In this document: piece after piece, positions 34,378 through 43,363 of the stretch
How positions within the stretch are numbered: the stretch's first letter is position 1
Layout: the number at the start of each line of letters is the position of its first letter
Assembly: GCF_001463765.1 (NCBI RefSeq)
Contig: NZ_BBWK01000008.1
Span: 1 to 64,000, forward strand
DNA: 64,000 nt
Direction: 5' to 3'
Source of the DNA: Aureimonas sp. AU4
GTDB taxonomy: Bacteria > Pseudomonadota > Alphaproteobacteria > Rhizobiales > Rhizobiaceae
The notes under the pieces: generated by a model
Databases searched by the model: none
Told to the model about the DNA's origin: nothing
What the model saw: only the letters and a program-made list of their open reading frames with translations
Translations under genes and position numbers: made by a program

Positions 34378-34431
34378 ACGATTCGTCTTCTAACACGGCC
34401 TTCCTTGGGTTAGAGACGGACGAGACGGGTC

Positions 34432-34950
34432 ATGTATCAGGAGCGCGTCATTCGCATCATCGGCATCGATCCGGGCCTGCGCCGGATGGGGTGGGGCGTC
34501 GTCGAGACGGTCGGAAACTCCTTGCGGTTCGTGGCCTCCGGGACCGTGACCTCGGAAGGGGACGACGACCTGGCGATCCGCCTGCGCCAGCTGCATGACG
34601 GGCTGCAGGCGGTCATGGCCGATCACCGTCCGCACGAGGCGGCGGTCGAGCAGACCTTCGTCAACAAGGACGCCGTCGCGACGCTGAAGCTCGGCCAGGC
34701 GCGCGGCATCGCCATGCTGGTTCCCGCGCTCGCCGGCCTGCCGGTCGCCGAATACGCGCCGAACGCCGTCAAGAAGGCGGTGATCGGCGTCGGCCACGGC
34801 GAGAAGCAGCAGATCCACATGATGGTGAAGGTCCTCATGCCCAAGGCCACCTTCAACACGAGCGACGCGGCCGACGCACTCGCCATCGCCATCTGCCATG
34901 CCCACCACCGCCAGTCGGCTCAGGCGCGCGCGGCCTTTGCGGGCCTCTAG
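34432..34950 (+). CDS. ruvC: Crossover junction endodeoxyribonuclease RuvC
   Basis: 172 residues; dimeric resolvase that cuts Holliday junctions with RuvAB. Acidic catalytic residues are in Gly-Ile-Asp-Pro-Gly (Asp13), Val-Glu-Gln-Thr-Phe (Glu near 69) and the C-terminal Asp-Ala-Ala-Asp-Ala-Leu-Ala (about 145-151). Complete length. First gene of the ruv locus, but separated from ruvA by a toxin-antitoxin pair. Confidence 0.95.
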   Translation: MYQERVIRIIGIDPGLRRMGWGVVETVGNSLRFVASGTVTSEGDDDLAIRLRQLHDGLQAVMADHRPHEAAVEQTFVNKDAVATLKLGQARGIAMLVPALAGLPVAEYAPNAVKKAVIGVGHGEKQQIHMMVKVLMPKATFNTSDAADALAIAICHAHHRQSAQARAAFAGL

Positions 34951-34961
34951 ATGTTCTGGAC

Positions 34962-35002
34962 TTGTTCCGGGTGGAACAATGAGTAATACCCATCGGTATT
35001 AC
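34962..35002 (+). promoter_or_regulatory. Two perfect palindromes before the toxin-antitoxin pair
   Basis: TTGTTCC (34962-34968) with GGAACAA (34973-34979), spacer 4, and GTAATACC (34983-34990) with GGTATTAC (34995-35002), spacer 4. The centres are 22 bases apart, about two helical turns, and the second ends 11 bases before the antitoxin start. Typical of operators for antitoxin autoregulation. Confidence 0.6.
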
Positions 35003-35013
35003 GGAGACGTGTC

Positions 35014-35271
35014 GTGCGGTTGACCGAGAAGAGCCAAGTGACCGTTCCCAAGGCGGTGCGGGAGCGTTTGGGCATAGGGCCCGGCAGCGATGTGGATTTC
35101 GTGGCGGAGGGCGATGGCGTTCGCCTTGTGAAGCTCGATGACGCAGCGCGCAAACGCAGCGCGGTAGAAGATTGGCTGCGCTCCGCTTCCGGTAGCGGCA
35201 ACGGGCGGCTGACCACCGAGGACATCATGGACGAGACACGCGGACCCTTCGATGACCTCGATCTTCGTTGA
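35014..35271 (+). CDS. AbrB/MazE-type antitoxin
   Basis: 85 residues, GTG start after CGGAGA. The N-terminal 45 residues form a SpoVT/AbrB swapped-hairpin DNA-binding domain (Lys-Ser-Gln-Val-Thr-Val-Pro-Lys-Ala-Val-Arg, then Gly-Ile-Gly-Pro-Gly-Ser-Asp-Val). The acidic C-terminus (Asp-Ile-Met-Asp-Glu-Thr-Arg-Gly) would bind and neutralise the PIN toxin. Overlaps the toxin gene by 20 bases. Two palindromes upstream are the probable operators. Inserted between ruvC and ruvA. Confidence 0.85.
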   Translation: MRLTEKSQVTVPKAVRERLGIGPGSDVDFVAEGDGVRLVKLDDAARKRSAVEDWLRSASGSGNGRLTTEDIMDETRGPFDDLDLR

Positions 35272-35659
35272 CACGAACGTCCTGATCGACATCGTCCGGC
35301 CTGTTCCGGGGCGCTTCTTCCAATGGGCCGCGGTGCGTTTGAGCGAGTTGGCGCCGCATGCACCCTTTGTCGTCAACGCCGTGGTCGCCGCCGAACTGAG
35401 CTGTCAGTTCGATACGGCCGAAGACCTGGAGCGTGCCCTGCCGGGGGCCTTGTGGTCGCGCGAGGCGATAGCCTTCGTTACCGGCCAGGCGCACCGCCGC
35501 CACCGCGAGCGCAGCGGGCGGCACGAGCGGACCTTGCCCGACTTCCTGATCGGTGCCCATGCCCGCATCGGTGGTCACCGCCTCCTGACGCGTGACGGCT
35601 TCCGCTACCGGACCTACTTCCCGGATCTCGACCTCATCTGCCCGGAGACGCACCCTTGA
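35252..35659 (+). CDS. PIN domain toxin (VapC-like ribonuclease)
   Basis: 135 residues. The four acidic residues of the PIN active site are in place: Asp7 (Val-Asp-Thr-Asn-Val), Glu48 (Ala-Ala-Glu-Leu-Ser), Asp97 (Leu-Pro-Asp-Phe-Leu) and Asp115 (Thr-Arg-Asp-Gly-Phe). Toxins of this kind cut tRNA or rRNA when freed from the antitoxin. Starts inside the antitoxin gene, and its stop codon overlaps the ruvA start as TTGA, so toxin and ruvA translation may be coupled. Confidence 0.87.
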   Translation: MTSIFVDTNVLIDIVRPVPGRFFQWAAVRLSELAPHAPFVVNAVVAAELSCQFDTAEDLERALPGALWSREAIAFVTGQAHRRHRERSGRHERTLPDFLIGAHARIGGHRLLTRDGFRYRTYFPDLDLICPETHP

Positions 35660-36273
35660 TCGGCAAGCTGAAGGGCACCGTGGACGAGGTCGGCGAGGAC
35701 CACGTGGTGCTCGACGTCCACGGCGTCGGCTATCTCGCCTTCTGCGGCGCGCGCACGCTGCAGAACATGCGGCCCGGCGAGGCCGCCGTCCTGTTCATAG
35801 AGACCTACGTGCGCGAGGACATGATCCGGCTCTACGGCTTCGCCACCGAGGCCGAGCGGGCCTGGTTCCGCCTGCTTCTCGTCGTCCAGCATGTCGGCAC
35901 GAAGGTCGCGCTGAACGTCGTCGGCACGCTGTCGCCGGGAGACCTCGCCAGCGCCATCGCGTTGCAGGACAAGGCGGCCATCTCGCGCGCGCCGGGCGTC
36001 GGGCCGAAGGTCGCCGCCCGGATCGTGGCCGAGCTCAAGGACAAGGCGCCGGCCTATTCGGGCGCGGCGTCCGCCGAAAGCTTCACGCTCCATCGCGACA
36101 TCGGCGAGGGGGTCGCGGCCGCGCCCGTCACGGACGCCGTGTCTGCACTGGTGAACCTTGGCTACTCGCGCGACCAGGCCGCCAACGCGGTCGCGGTCGC
36201 GCTGCGCGAGGCGGGCGAGGACGCGCCCGCCACCCTTCTGATCCGGTCGGGGCTCAAGGTGCTCAGCCGTTGA
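35656..36273 (+). CDS. ruvA: Holliday junction branch migration protein RuvA
   Basis: 205 residues. Oligonucleotide-binding domain from Met-Ile-Gly-Lys-Leu-Lys-Gly onward, tandem helix-hairpin-helix motifs (Val-Gly-Thr-Lys-Val-Ala-Leu and Pro-Gly-Val-Gly-Pro-Lys-Val-Ala) in domain II, and a C-terminal RuvB-contact domain (about 155-205). RuvA tetramers clamp the junction and load RuvB. The start codon is TTG, fixed by alignment with the universal N-terminus, and overlaps the PIN toxin stop. RuvB follows 30 bases later. Confidence 0.95.
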   Translation: MIGKLKGTVDEVGEDHVVLDVHGVGYLAFCGARTLQNMRPGEAAVLFIETYVREDMIRLYGFATEAERAWFRLLLVVQHVGTKVALNVVGTLSPGDLASAIALQDKAAISRAPGVGPKVAARIVAELKDKAPAYSGAASAESFTLHRDIGEGVAAAPVTDAVSALVNLGYSRDQAANAVAVALREAGEDAPATLLIRSGLKVLSR

Positions 36274-36303
36274 TCCATCGTCTGAAGTCGAGGCCCTAAG
36301 CCC

Positions 36304-37353
36304 ATGAGCCAGCCCACCCGCCTCCTGACGCCCGAGAAGCACGGCGAGGATGTCGACGCCTCGCTGCGCCCGCAGCGGCTGGACGAGTTCGTCGGCCAGG
36401 CGGCGGCGCGCGCCAACCTCAAGGTCTTCATCGAGGCCGCGAAGACGCGCGGCGAAGCCCTTGATCACGTTCTCTTCGTCGGCCCGCCGGGCCTCGGCAA
36501 GACGACGCTCGCGCAGATCATGGCCAAGGAACTCGGCGTCAATTTCCGTTCGACCTCGGGTCCGGTGATCGCCAAGGCGGGGGACCTGGCCGCGCTCCTG
36601 ACGAACCTCGAGGAGCGCGACGTCCTCTTCATCGACGAGATCCATCGCCTGTCTCCGGCGGTGGAGGAGATCCTCTATCCCGCGATGGAGGATTTCCAGC
36701 TCGACCTCATCATCGGCGAGGGCCCGGCGGCGCGCTCGGTGAAGATCGATCTGTCGCGCTTCACGCTGGTGGCGGCCACCACCCGCATCGGCCTTCTGAC
36801 GACACCCTTGCGTGACCGCTTCGGCATTCCCGTGCGGCTCAACTTCTACACCGTTCCCGAACTCGAACACATCGTGAAGCGCGGCGCGCGGCTGATGGAT
36901 CTTCCCATGGGGGACGACGGCGCGTCCGAGATCGCGCGGCGCGCGCGCGGAACGCCGCGCATCGCGGGCCGGCTTCTGCGGCGCGTGCGCGACTTCGCCA
37001 CCATGGCCGAGGCCCCGATCGTCGACCGCCGCATCGCCGACGAGGCGCTGACGCGGCTGGAGGTGGATTCGCTCGGGCTCGACCAGCTCGACCGCCGCTA
37101 TCTCGACCTGATCGCGCTGAACTTCGGCGGCGGTCCGGTCGGAATCGAGACGATCGCCGCCGCCCTGTCCGAGCCGCGCGACGCGATCGAGGACATCGTC
37201 GAGCCCTATCTCCTGCAGCAGGGCTTCATCCAGCGCACCCCGCGCGGCCGCATGATGACCGCGCACGCCTTCAAGCATATCGGCATGGCGGTGCCGGGCG
37301 GCTGGCAGGGGGCTCAGGCGACCTTGTTCGAGGACGGCGGCGACGCGGACTAG
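36304..37353 (+). CDS. ruvB: Holliday junction branch migration helicase RuvB
   Basis: 349 residues. AAA+ ATPase with Walker A Gly-Pro-Pro-Gly-Leu-Gly-Lys-Thr (about 61-68), Walker B Leu-Phe-Ile-Asp-Glu-Ile-His-Arg-Leu (about 108-116), sensor motif Ala-Ala-Thr-Thr-Arg, arginine finger region Thr-Thr-Pro-Leu-Arg-Asp-Arg-Phe-Gly, and a C-terminal winged helix with Gly-Arg-Met-Met-Thr. Full length. Its TAG overlaps the stop codon of the convergent PAP2 gene within CTAG. Confidence 0.97.
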   Translation: MSQPTRLLTPEKHGEDVDASLRPQRLDEFVGQAAARANLKVFIEAAKTRGEALDHVLFVGPPGLGKTTLAQIMAKELGVNFRSTSGPVIAKAGDLAALLTNLEERDVLFIDEIHRLSPAVEEILYPAMEDFQLDLIIGEGPAARSVKIDLSRFTLVAATTRIGLLTTPLRDRFGIPVRLNFYTVPELEHIVKRGARLMDLPMGDDGASEIARRARGTPRIAGRLLRRVRDFATMAEAPIVDRRIADEALTRLEVDSLGLDQLDRRYLDLIALNFGGGPVGIETIAAALSEPRDAIEDIVEPYLLQQGFIQRTPRGRMMTAHAFKHIGMAVPGGWQGAQATLFEDGGDAD

Positions 37354-37940
37354 CGGCGGCGGGTCGCGCGTGCCCCAAGGTCGAACAGGCCGAGCGAGAG
37401 CGCGGCGGCGGCAAGGCCGATGACCGTGCCGGCCGCCAGATCCGAAGGGTAGTGCTTCGCGCGAGGCAGTTGCGCGAGCGAGGCGCCGGCCGCCAGCGCG
37501 AAGGCGGGAAGGGCGAGCCATGGCACGCGCACCGACACCACGGCGGCGACCGCCACCGCACCCGCCGTGTGGCCGGAGGGAAAGGACCGCTCGTCCGGAT
37601 CGTGCGTGTCGCCCGCCTCGCGCTCGTAATGACCTTCCTCGATCACGACCTCGGGTCGGCTGCGCCGGACGCGGTCCTTGATCCAGCCCTTGGCCGCGGT
37701 CGCCAGCGCATGGGCGGCGAGCATGCGCGCGCCGGTTCCCACGAGATCGAGGCGCCGGAACCCGAGCCCGGCCGCCATCGTCGCACCGCAGATCGCGGCG
37801 AGCTGCGGCTGGTCCGCGATCTCGCTCGCCCACCCGGCCCAGCGCACGAGCGGCCGGTGGCGATGACGCCCGGCGGCCTCCGCCAGCTCGATGTCCTGCC
37901 GTTCCAGATCGGGAAGCGTGGCGTCTTGCGGATGCGTCAT
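37350..37940 (-). CDS. PAP2 family phosphatase
   Basis: 196 residues with about five membrane segments and the three acid-phosphatase motifs: Lys-Asp-Arg-Val-Arg-Arg-Ser-Arg-Pro, Phe-Pro-Ser-Gly-His-Thr and Arg-Ala-Lys-His-Tyr-Pro-Ser-Asp. Likely dephosphorylates a lipid phosphate such as undecaprenyl pyrophosphate or phosphatidic acid at the membrane. ATG 37940 is chosen over a TTG nine codons upstream. Sits convergent with ruvB and divergent from ybgC; not part of the conserved ruv-tol order everywhere. Confidence 0.83.
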   Translation of the reverse strand: MTHPQDATLPDLERQDIELAEAAGRHRHRPLVRWAGWASEIADQPQLAAICGATMAAGLGFRRLDLVGTGARMLAAHALATAAKGWIKDRVRRSRPEVVIEEGHYEREAGDTHDPDERSFPSGHTAGAVAVAAVVSVRVPWLALPAFALAAGASLAQLPRAKHYPSDLAAGTVIGLAAAALSLGLFDLGARATRRR

Positions 37941-38051
37941 GCTGGGCGAAAGTCGCGTGGCACCCAACGGTTCCCGCGTTCACCTTGCGCGGTCGCGCTC
38001 CTCGTCGATCGACCCTTCCGTTTCGCGGTGCGGACAGGCTAGGACGCCGGC

Positions 38052-38498
38052 ATGACCGATCCGCTTTCCGGCCAGCTCACCGAGTTCGGCCACGTTCTGC
38101 CCGTGCGCGTCTACTTCGAGGACACCGACTTCTCGGGGGTCGTCTACCACGCGCGCTACCTCCATTTCCTCGAGCGCGGTCGCACGGACTACCTGCGTCT
38201 CCACGGCATCGGGCATCGCGAGCTGATGGAGGGCGTCTTCGGCGAGCCGATGGCCTTCGCCGTGCGGCGCATGGAGATCGACTTCCTGCGGCCCGCCCGC
38301 ATCGACGACGTGCTCCACGTCGAGACGCGCACGGCGACGCTCGGCGGGGCGAGGGTGGTTCTCGACCAGCGCATCCTGCGGGGCGAGGAGGTTCTCATCG
38401 AGGCGCGGGTGAAGGTCGCCGTGATCTCGCCGGAGGGCAGACCACGTCGCATGCCGCGGCGGGTCGCCGAGCGCCTGGGCGCGCCGTCGGAGGACTGA
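38052..38498 (+). CDS. ybgC: Tol-Pal associated acyl-CoA thioesterase YbgC
   Basis: 148-residue hotdog-fold protein. The 4-hydroxybenzoyl-CoA thioesterase signature Tyr-Phe-Glu-Asp-Thr-Asp-Phe-Ser-Gly-Val-Val-Tyr-His (about 19-31) contains the catalytic Asp. Acyl-CoA or acyl-ACP thioesterase linked to phospholipid metabolism. First gene of the tol-pal cluster; tolQ follows after 220 bases, so a separate promoter for tolQ is likely. Confidence 0.92.
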   Translation: MTDPLSGQLTEFGHVLPVRVYFEDTDFSGVVYHARYLHFLERGRTDYLRLHGIGHRELMEGVFGEPMAFAVRRMEIDFLRPARIDDVLHVETRTATLGGARVVLDQRILRGEEVLIEARVKVAVISPEGRPRRMPRRVAERLGAPSED

Positions 38499-38718
38499 CG
38501 CAGCGCCGCGCGACGGATTTTCACCCCGTCGCAAACGCTTTGTTAACCCTAACGGTGCTTCATACGAATCACCGGAAGTCCTTGTCGCGCCATTCTTTTA
38601 CCGGAATGTCCGTGGAAAGGCGCGTCTGGACGGGGCGTCTTCGGCTTGGAGGCCGGGGACGGAAGAGGCGGGACATCGATCCCCGCCGTGACCGCTTGAT
38701 CGAGGGACACCGACAGAC

Positions 38719-39441
38719 ATGAACGACGTCGCCCAGACCGCGCTCGCCGCCACCTCGCATGGCAGCGACATGTCGCTGATGGGGCTTTTCTGGCAGGCGG
38801 GCTTCGTCGTCAAGTTCGTGATGCTGGGCCTGCTCGCCGCCTCGGTCTGGACCTGGGCGATCATCTTCGACAAGACCGCCCGCTACGGGCGCTTCCGCCG
38901 CCAGCTCAACCAGTTCGAGAACACGTTCTGGAGCGGCCAGTCGCTGGAGGAACTCTACCACACGCTCTCCGACCGCAAGACCAGCGGCATGGGCGCGCTG
39001 TTCGTCGCCGCCATGCGCGAGTGGAAGAAGAGCTTCGAGAAGGGCGCCCGCTCGCCGGTCGGTCTGCAGACCCGCATCGAGAAGGCGATGGACGTCACCA
39101 TGGCCCGCGAGATCGAGGGCCTGGAGTCGCGTCTCGGCTTCCTCGCCACGGTCGGCTCGGCCGCGCCCTTCATCGGCCTGTTCGGCACGGTGGTCGGCAT
39201 CATGACCTCGTTCCAGTCGATCGCGGCCTCCGAGCAGACGAGCCTCGCCGTGGTCGCGCCCGGCATCGCCGAGGCGCTGCTCGCCACCGCGATCGGCCTC
39301 GTCGCCGCCATTCCCGCGGTTGTCGCCTACAACAAGCTCTCGGCCGACGCCGGCAAGCTCGGCGGCCGCCTTGAGGCCTTCGCCGACGAGTTCTCCGCCA
39401 TCCTGTCGCGCCAGATCGACGAGAAGATCCCGGCCCGCTGA
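38719..39441 (+). CDS. tolQ: Tol-Pal system proton channel subunit TolQ
   Basis: 240 residues, MotA/TolQ/ExbB type with three transmembrane helices: one at about 28-50 and two near 135-160 and 180-200. The segment [18 protein letters not shown] is typical. With TolR it forms the stator that uses proton motive force to drive TolA, linking inner and outer membranes during constriction. Confidence 0.96.
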   Translation: MNDVAQTALAATSHGSDMSLMGLFWQAGFVVKFVMLGLLAASVWTWAIIFDKTARYGRFRRQLNQFENTFWSGQSLEELYHTLSDRKTSGMGALFVAAMREWKKSFEKGARSPVGLQTRIEKAMDVTMAREIEGLESRLGFLATVGSAAPFIGLFGTVVGIMTSFQSIAASEQTSLAVVAPGIAEALLATAIGLVAAIPAVVAYNKLSADAGKLGGRLEAFADEFSAILSRQIDEKIPAR

Positions 39442-39481
39442 GGCGCCGGGACGAACAGACGCGGTCGAGGGGGCCACACAC

Positions 39482-39937
39482 ATGGGTATGTCGACGGGCG
39501 CGGCATCTTCGGGCGGCGGTTCGCGCCGGCGGCGCGGCAAGCGCCGCCAGCCGATGGCCGAGATCAACATGACGCCGATGGTCGACGTCATGCTCGTGCT
39601 TTTGATCATCTTCATGGTGGCCGCGCCCCTGATGACCGTGGGCGTGCCGCTCGAGCTTCCCAAGACGGAAGCCAAGGCGCTCAGCGCCAAGAAGCAGCCC
39701 ATCACCATTTCCGTGCAGCAGGACGGCTCGGTCTTCCTTCAGGAGACGCCGGTCGATCCCTCGGGCATCGTCGAGCAGCTCAAGGCCATCGCGGAAGCGG
39801 GCTACGAGGAGCGCATCTTCGTGCGCGCCGACCAGGCTGCCGGCTACGGCACGGTGATGCGCGTCATGGCGCTGATCTCGGCCGCCGGCTATCGCAACAT
39901 CGGCCTCGTGACCGCCCAGGACACGGCGAAGAGCTGA
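39482..39937 (+). CDS. tolR: Tol-Pal system protein TolR
   Basis: 151 residues. A basic cytoplasmic N-terminus (Gly-Ser-Arg-Arg-Arg-Arg-Gly-Lys-Arg) leads to Met-Ala-Glu-Ile-Asn-Met-Thr-Pro-Met-Val-Asp-Val-Met-Leu-Val, where the second Asp is the proton-carrying residue in the single transmembrane helix, followed by a periplasmic domain. ATG 39482 has GAGGGGG upstream. Follows tolQ by 40 bases. Confidence 0.95.
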   Translation: MGMSTGAASSGGGSRRRRGKRRQPMAEINMTPMVDVMLVLLIIFMVAAPLMTVGVPLELPKTEAKALSAKKQPITISVQQDGSVFLQETPVDPSGIVEQLKAIAEAGYEERIFVRADQAAGYGTVMRVMALISAAGYRNIGLVTAQDTAKS

Positions 39938-39947
39938 CGGCCGTCCG

Positions 39948-41078
39948 ATGAGATCCGCATCCGTCGCCTCCACCGTTCTGCACGTCGCGATCCTGACCTG
40001 GGGTCTGTGGTCGTTCGGCCAGCCCGAGCCGCTCGAGATGGGCGGCGAGGCGCTGCCCGTTTCGCTCGTGCCGATCGAGGAGTTCAGCCAGGCGACGCAG
40101 GGCGAGGAGACGGCGCCCGTGGCCGAGAAGTCGGCGCCCACGCCGACCAAGACGCCCCAGAAGCTGCCCATGCCCGCCGAGAACGTCGGCGACAACGAGA
40201 CCGACCTCCCGACGCCGCCCGCGCCCAAGCCCTCGCCGCGCGAAAGCGTCCAGACGGCCGCTGCCGAGGCGCCGCCACCCCCGCCGCCGCCGACCCCGAC
40301 GGTCGCGCCGAAGCCGCCCGAGCCGACGCCCGCGCCCAAGCCGCCGGAGCCGACGCCCGAGCCCCCGGCCGAGACCGCCGAAGCCGAGGCGAAGCCGGAG
40401 CCGTCGCCGCCCGAGGAGGCCGCGCCGATCGATGAGCTGTCGGAGATCATTGCGAAGGCCCCGCCCGTGCCCGAGCCGCCGCGCAACGTTCCGCGCCCGC
40501 AGGCCAAGCCCAAGCCGCCGGAGCCCGTGAAGGTCGCCGAGGCCAAGCCGCCCGAGCCGGCCAAGCCCGCGCAGCCGACGAAGAGCACCGAGCCGACCCG
40601 CGAGAAGACGTCCGAGAAGTCGAAGGACGCCAAGAAGCCCGCGACGCAGACGTCGGCGGACGCGTTCGACGCGCTCGTCAACGCCGCGCTCGTGAACAAG
40701 CAGGAGTCGTCGGGCGGCGGTGCGAAGCGCTCCACTGAAACGGCCGCGCTGGGCGCCAAGAAGGCGACCGGCGGCACGCTCTCTCAGAGCGAGATGGACG
40801 CACTGCGCGGTCAGATCTCGAAATGCTGGAACCCGCCGGCCGGCAACACGGACGCGGGCGGCTTCCGCGTGAAGATCTCGATGCAGCTGTCGCCGAGCGG
40901 CGAGGTCGAGGGCATGCCGCAGATCGTGCAGGGCGGCGGCGCCACCGGCGCCGAGCGCGCGGCCGGCGAGGCCGCCGTGCGCGCCGTGCGCCGCTGCGCG
41001 CCTTATTCGCTGCCGGCCGACAAGTACGACACGTGGGCCGAGGTCACCGTCAACTTCGACCCGAGCCAGATGTTCTGA
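39948..41078 (+). CDS. tolA: Tol-Pal system protein TolA
   Basis: 376 residues. N-terminal membrane anchor (about 5-22), a long Pro/Glu/Lys/Ala-rich periplasmic spacer (about 60-235) with repeated Pro-Glu-Pro-Thr-Pro motifs, and a C-terminal globular TonB-like domain (about 285-376) containing Cys pair Ile-Ser-Lys-Cys-Trp and Arg-Arg-Cys-Ala-Pro-Tyr. TolA reaches across the periplasm to Pal and TolB. Starts ten bases after the tolR stop. The Pro-rich spacer replaces the Ala/Lys helix of enterobacterial TolA. Confidence 0.92.
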   Translation: MRSASVASTVLHVAILTWGLWSFGQPEPLEMGGEALPVSLVPIEEFSQATQGEETAPVAEKSAPTPTKTPQKLPMPAENVGDNETDLPTPPAPKPSPRESVQTAAAEAPPPPPPPTPTVAPKPPEPTPAPKPPEPTPEPPAETAEAEAKPEPSPPEEAAPIDELSEIIAKAPPVPEPPRNVPRPQAKPKPPEPVKVAEAKPPEPAKPAQPTKSTEPTREKTSEKSKDAKKPATQTSADAFDALVNAALVNKQESSGGGAKRSTETAALGAKKATGGTLSQSEMDALRGQISKCWNPPAGNTDAGGFRVKISMQLSPSGEVEGMPQIVQGGGATGAERAAGEAAVRAVRRCAPYSLPADKYDTWAEVTVNFDPSQMF

Positions 41079-41200
41079 TTCATGCCCCGCCGGCGGCCTC
41101 GCGCCGCCGCATTCTTCTGACCAACATGCCCTCCGACGGACGCCCTCCGCCGGGGCCGGTCATCCGGCACCGCGCGTCCCCGGCCGAACGGGAACCCATC

Positions 41201-42499
41201 ATGACCAAGCTTTCCGCCCTTGCCCTGGCGCTCGCCGCCGCCGTTGTCCTGCCGGGCCTGTCGCCCGCGCATGCCGCCGTCGAGATCGACGTGACGCAGG
41301 GCAACGTCCAGCCCCTGCCGATCGCGCTGCCCGCCTTCCAGTCGCGCGACGGCCTCGGCGCCAAGATCATGGAGGTCGTGAGCGCCGATCTCAAGCGCTC
41401 CGGCCTCTTCGCGCCGGTCAACCCGGCCGCCTTCATCCAGAAGGACCTCAGCCCCGACCAGACGCCCCGCTTCCAGGACTGGACGGTGATCAACGCGCAG
41501 GCCCTCGCCTCGGGCCGCGTGTCGCCGGAGGCCGACGGGCGCCTGCGCGTCGAGTTCCGCCTGTGGGACACGTTCGCCGGCCAGCAACTCGACGGCCAGC
41601 AGTTTTACGCTTCGCCCGACAACTGGCGCCGCATCGCCCACATCATCGCCGACGCGATCTACGAGCGGCTGACCGGCGAGAAGGGCTATTTCGACACGCG
41701 CATCGTCTTCGTCGACGAGACCGGCACCAAGGACAAACGCCGCAAGCGGCTCGCCATCATGGACCAGGACGGCGCCAACGTGCGCTATCTCAGCCAGGGC
41801 AACGACCTCGTGCTGACGCCGCGCTTCTCGCCGAACCGGCAGGAGATCACCTACATGTCGTTCGGCCAGGGTGAGCCGCGCGTGTATCTCCTCCAGCTCG
41901 AGACGGGCCAGCGCGAGGTGGTCGGCAACTTCCCCGGCATGACCTTCGCGCCGCGCTTCTCGCCGGACGGATCGAAGGTGGTCATGAGCCTCCAGCAGGA
42001 GGGCAACGCCAACCTCTACGCGATGGACCTGCGCTCGCGCGCCACGACGCGCCTGACCTCGACCGCCGCGATCGACACGTCGCCCTCGTACTCGCCGGAC
42101 GGCTCCAAGATCGTCTTCGAGAGCGATCGCGGCGGGCGACCGCAGATCTACGTCATGGGCGCCGACGGCTCGGGCCAGACCCGCATCTCCTTCGGCCAGG
42201 GTAGCTACAACACGCCCGTCTGGAGCCCGCGCGGCGACCTCATCGCCTTCACCAAACAGTCGGGCGGCCAGTTCCAGATCGGCGTCATGAAGCCGGACGG
42301 CTCTGGCGAGCGCATCCTGACCTCGTCCTTCCACGCGGAAGGCCCGACCTGGGCGCCGAACGGGCGCGTCATCATGTTCTTCCGCGACCAGGGCGGCGGT
42401 CCCCAGCTCTATTCCATCGACCTCACGGGCCGGAACGAGCAGCGCGTCGGCACGCCCAACTTCGGCTCCGACCCGGCCTGGTCGCCGTCGCTCGAATAG
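41201..42499 (+). CDS. tolB: Tol-Pal system beta-propeller protein TolB
   Basis: 432 residues. Signal peptide (1-26, ending Ala-His-Ala-Ala), an N-terminal alpha/beta domain (about 30-170) and a six-bladed WD40-like propeller with repeated Pro-Arg-Phe-Ser-Pro-Asp-Gly and Pro-Ser-Tyr-Ser-Pro-Asp-Gly motifs (about 190-430). Periplasmic; exchanges between Pal and outer-membrane proteins under TolA control. ATG 41201 starts the signal peptide. Confidence 0.96.
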   Translation: MTKLSALALALAAAVVLPGLSPAHAAVEIDVTQGNVQPLPIALPAFQSRDGLGAKIMEVVSADLKRSGLFAPVNPAAFIQKDLSPDQTPRFQDWTVINAQALASGRVSPEADGRLRVEFRLWDTFAGQQLDGQQFYASPDNWRRIAHIIADAIYERLTGEKGYFDTRIVFVDETGTKDKRRKRLAIMDQDGANVRYLSQGNDLVLTPRFSPNRQEITYMSFGQGEPRVYLLQLETGQREVVGNFPGMTFAPRFSPDGSKVVMSLQQEGNANLYAMDLRSRATTRLTSTAAIDTSPSYSPDGSKIVFESDRGGRPQIYVMGADGSGQTRISFGQGSYNTPVWSPRGDLIAFTKQSGGQFQIGVMKPDGSGERILTSSFHAEGPTWAPNGRVIMFFRDQGGGPQLYSIDLTGRNEQRVGTPNFGSDPAWSPSLE

Positions 42500-42587
42500 T
42501 TTCCCGCAGCGCCGTGTTTAGGGGGCGTTAACCCCGAACATGGTAAACGGGACCCATCGAAATTCCATCGACTGCAAGGAGACGGCC

Positions 42588-43136
42588 ATGCGCCGCATCG
42601 TGACTGGGGCCCACGGCCGGATCGCGCTCGCACTTGTTGCGGCGCTCTCGCTCTCGGCCTGCGCCAAGAAGAACAACGCGCTGCCCGACAACGCCGCTGG
42701 CCTCGGCCTCGGCGGCGCGGGCGGCATGGGCGGGGCAGGCGGCATGGGCGGCGCCGGTTCGGCCGCGCCGGGCACGACGCAGGACTTCACCGTGAACGTC
42801 GGCGACCGCATCTACTTCGACACGGACTCGACCTCGATCCGCGCCGACGCTCAGCAGACGCTCGCCCGCCAGGCCCAGTGGCTGAACCAGTACCCGCGCT
42901 ACCAGATCACGGTCGAAGGCCACGCCGACGAGCGCGGCACGCGCGAGTACAACCTCGCGCTCGGCGCCCGCCGCGCCGCCGCCACGCGCGACTATCTCGC
43001 CAGCCAGGGCGTCGCGTCGAACCGCATGCGCACCATCTCCTACGGCAAGGAGCGCCCGGTGGCCGTGTGCGACGACATTTCCTGCTGGTCGCAGAACCGC
43101 CGTGCGGTGACCGTCCTGTCGGGCGCGGGTTCCTGA
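42588..43136 (+). CDS. pal: Peptidoglycan-associated lipoprotein Pal
   Basis: 182 residues. Lipoprotein signal with Leu-Ser-Ala-Cys (Cys near 25), a Gly/Met-rich linker with three Gly-Gly-Ala-Gly-type units (about 36-58), and an OmpA-like domain (about 75-182) with Asp and Arg peptidoglycan contacts in Gly-His-Ala-Asp-Glu-Arg-Gly-Thr-Arg-Glu-Tyr-Asn. Anchors the outer membrane to peptidoglycan. AAGGAGA precedes ATG 42588. Followed by a terminator. Confidence 0.95.
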   Translation: MRRIVTGAHGRIALALVAALSLSACAKKNNALPDNAAGLGLGGAGGMGGAGGMGGAGSAAPGTTQDFTVNVGDRIYFDTDSTSIRADAQQTLARQAQWLNQYPRYQITVEGHADERGTREYNLALGARRAAATRDYLASQGVASNRMRTISYGKERPVAVCDDISCWSQNRRAVTVLSGAGS

Positions 43137-43190
43137 TCCAGGTCCTGCGGGCCGCACTGCGGCATTTACGCAACATGCACGCATGCGAAG

Positions 43191-43210
43191 CGGCCCTCCG
43201 GGGCCGTTTT
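43191..43210 (+). terminator. Terminator after pal
   Basis: CGGCCC (43191-43196) and GGGCCG (43201-43206) with a 4-base loop, followed directly by TTTT. It closes the tol-pal transcript before cpoB. Confidence 0.7.
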
Positions 43211-43363
43211 GCGTAGGCGGGCCACCGCATATGCTACGTCCGTCAAACTTTGGACGCCTTCGATCCGTCCCTCTCGAACCCGACGCTCGCGACCGCAGCC
43301 GCCGCCGGGGAAGGGGTTAGGCCGGGACGCGGCGCCCTTGGCTCCCGAAGGTCGTATCCGCGC

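Noticed and set aside
34951-35660. Insertion sequence or integron around the toxin-antitoxin pair
   Set aside because: No transposase, integrase, terminal inverted repeats at the borders or target duplication was found; the palindromes fit operators better.
35614-37983. 789-codon minus-strand frame spanning ruvA and ruvB
   Set aside because: Antisense shadow of three well-identified genes; product is Arg/Gly-rich low complexity without motifs.
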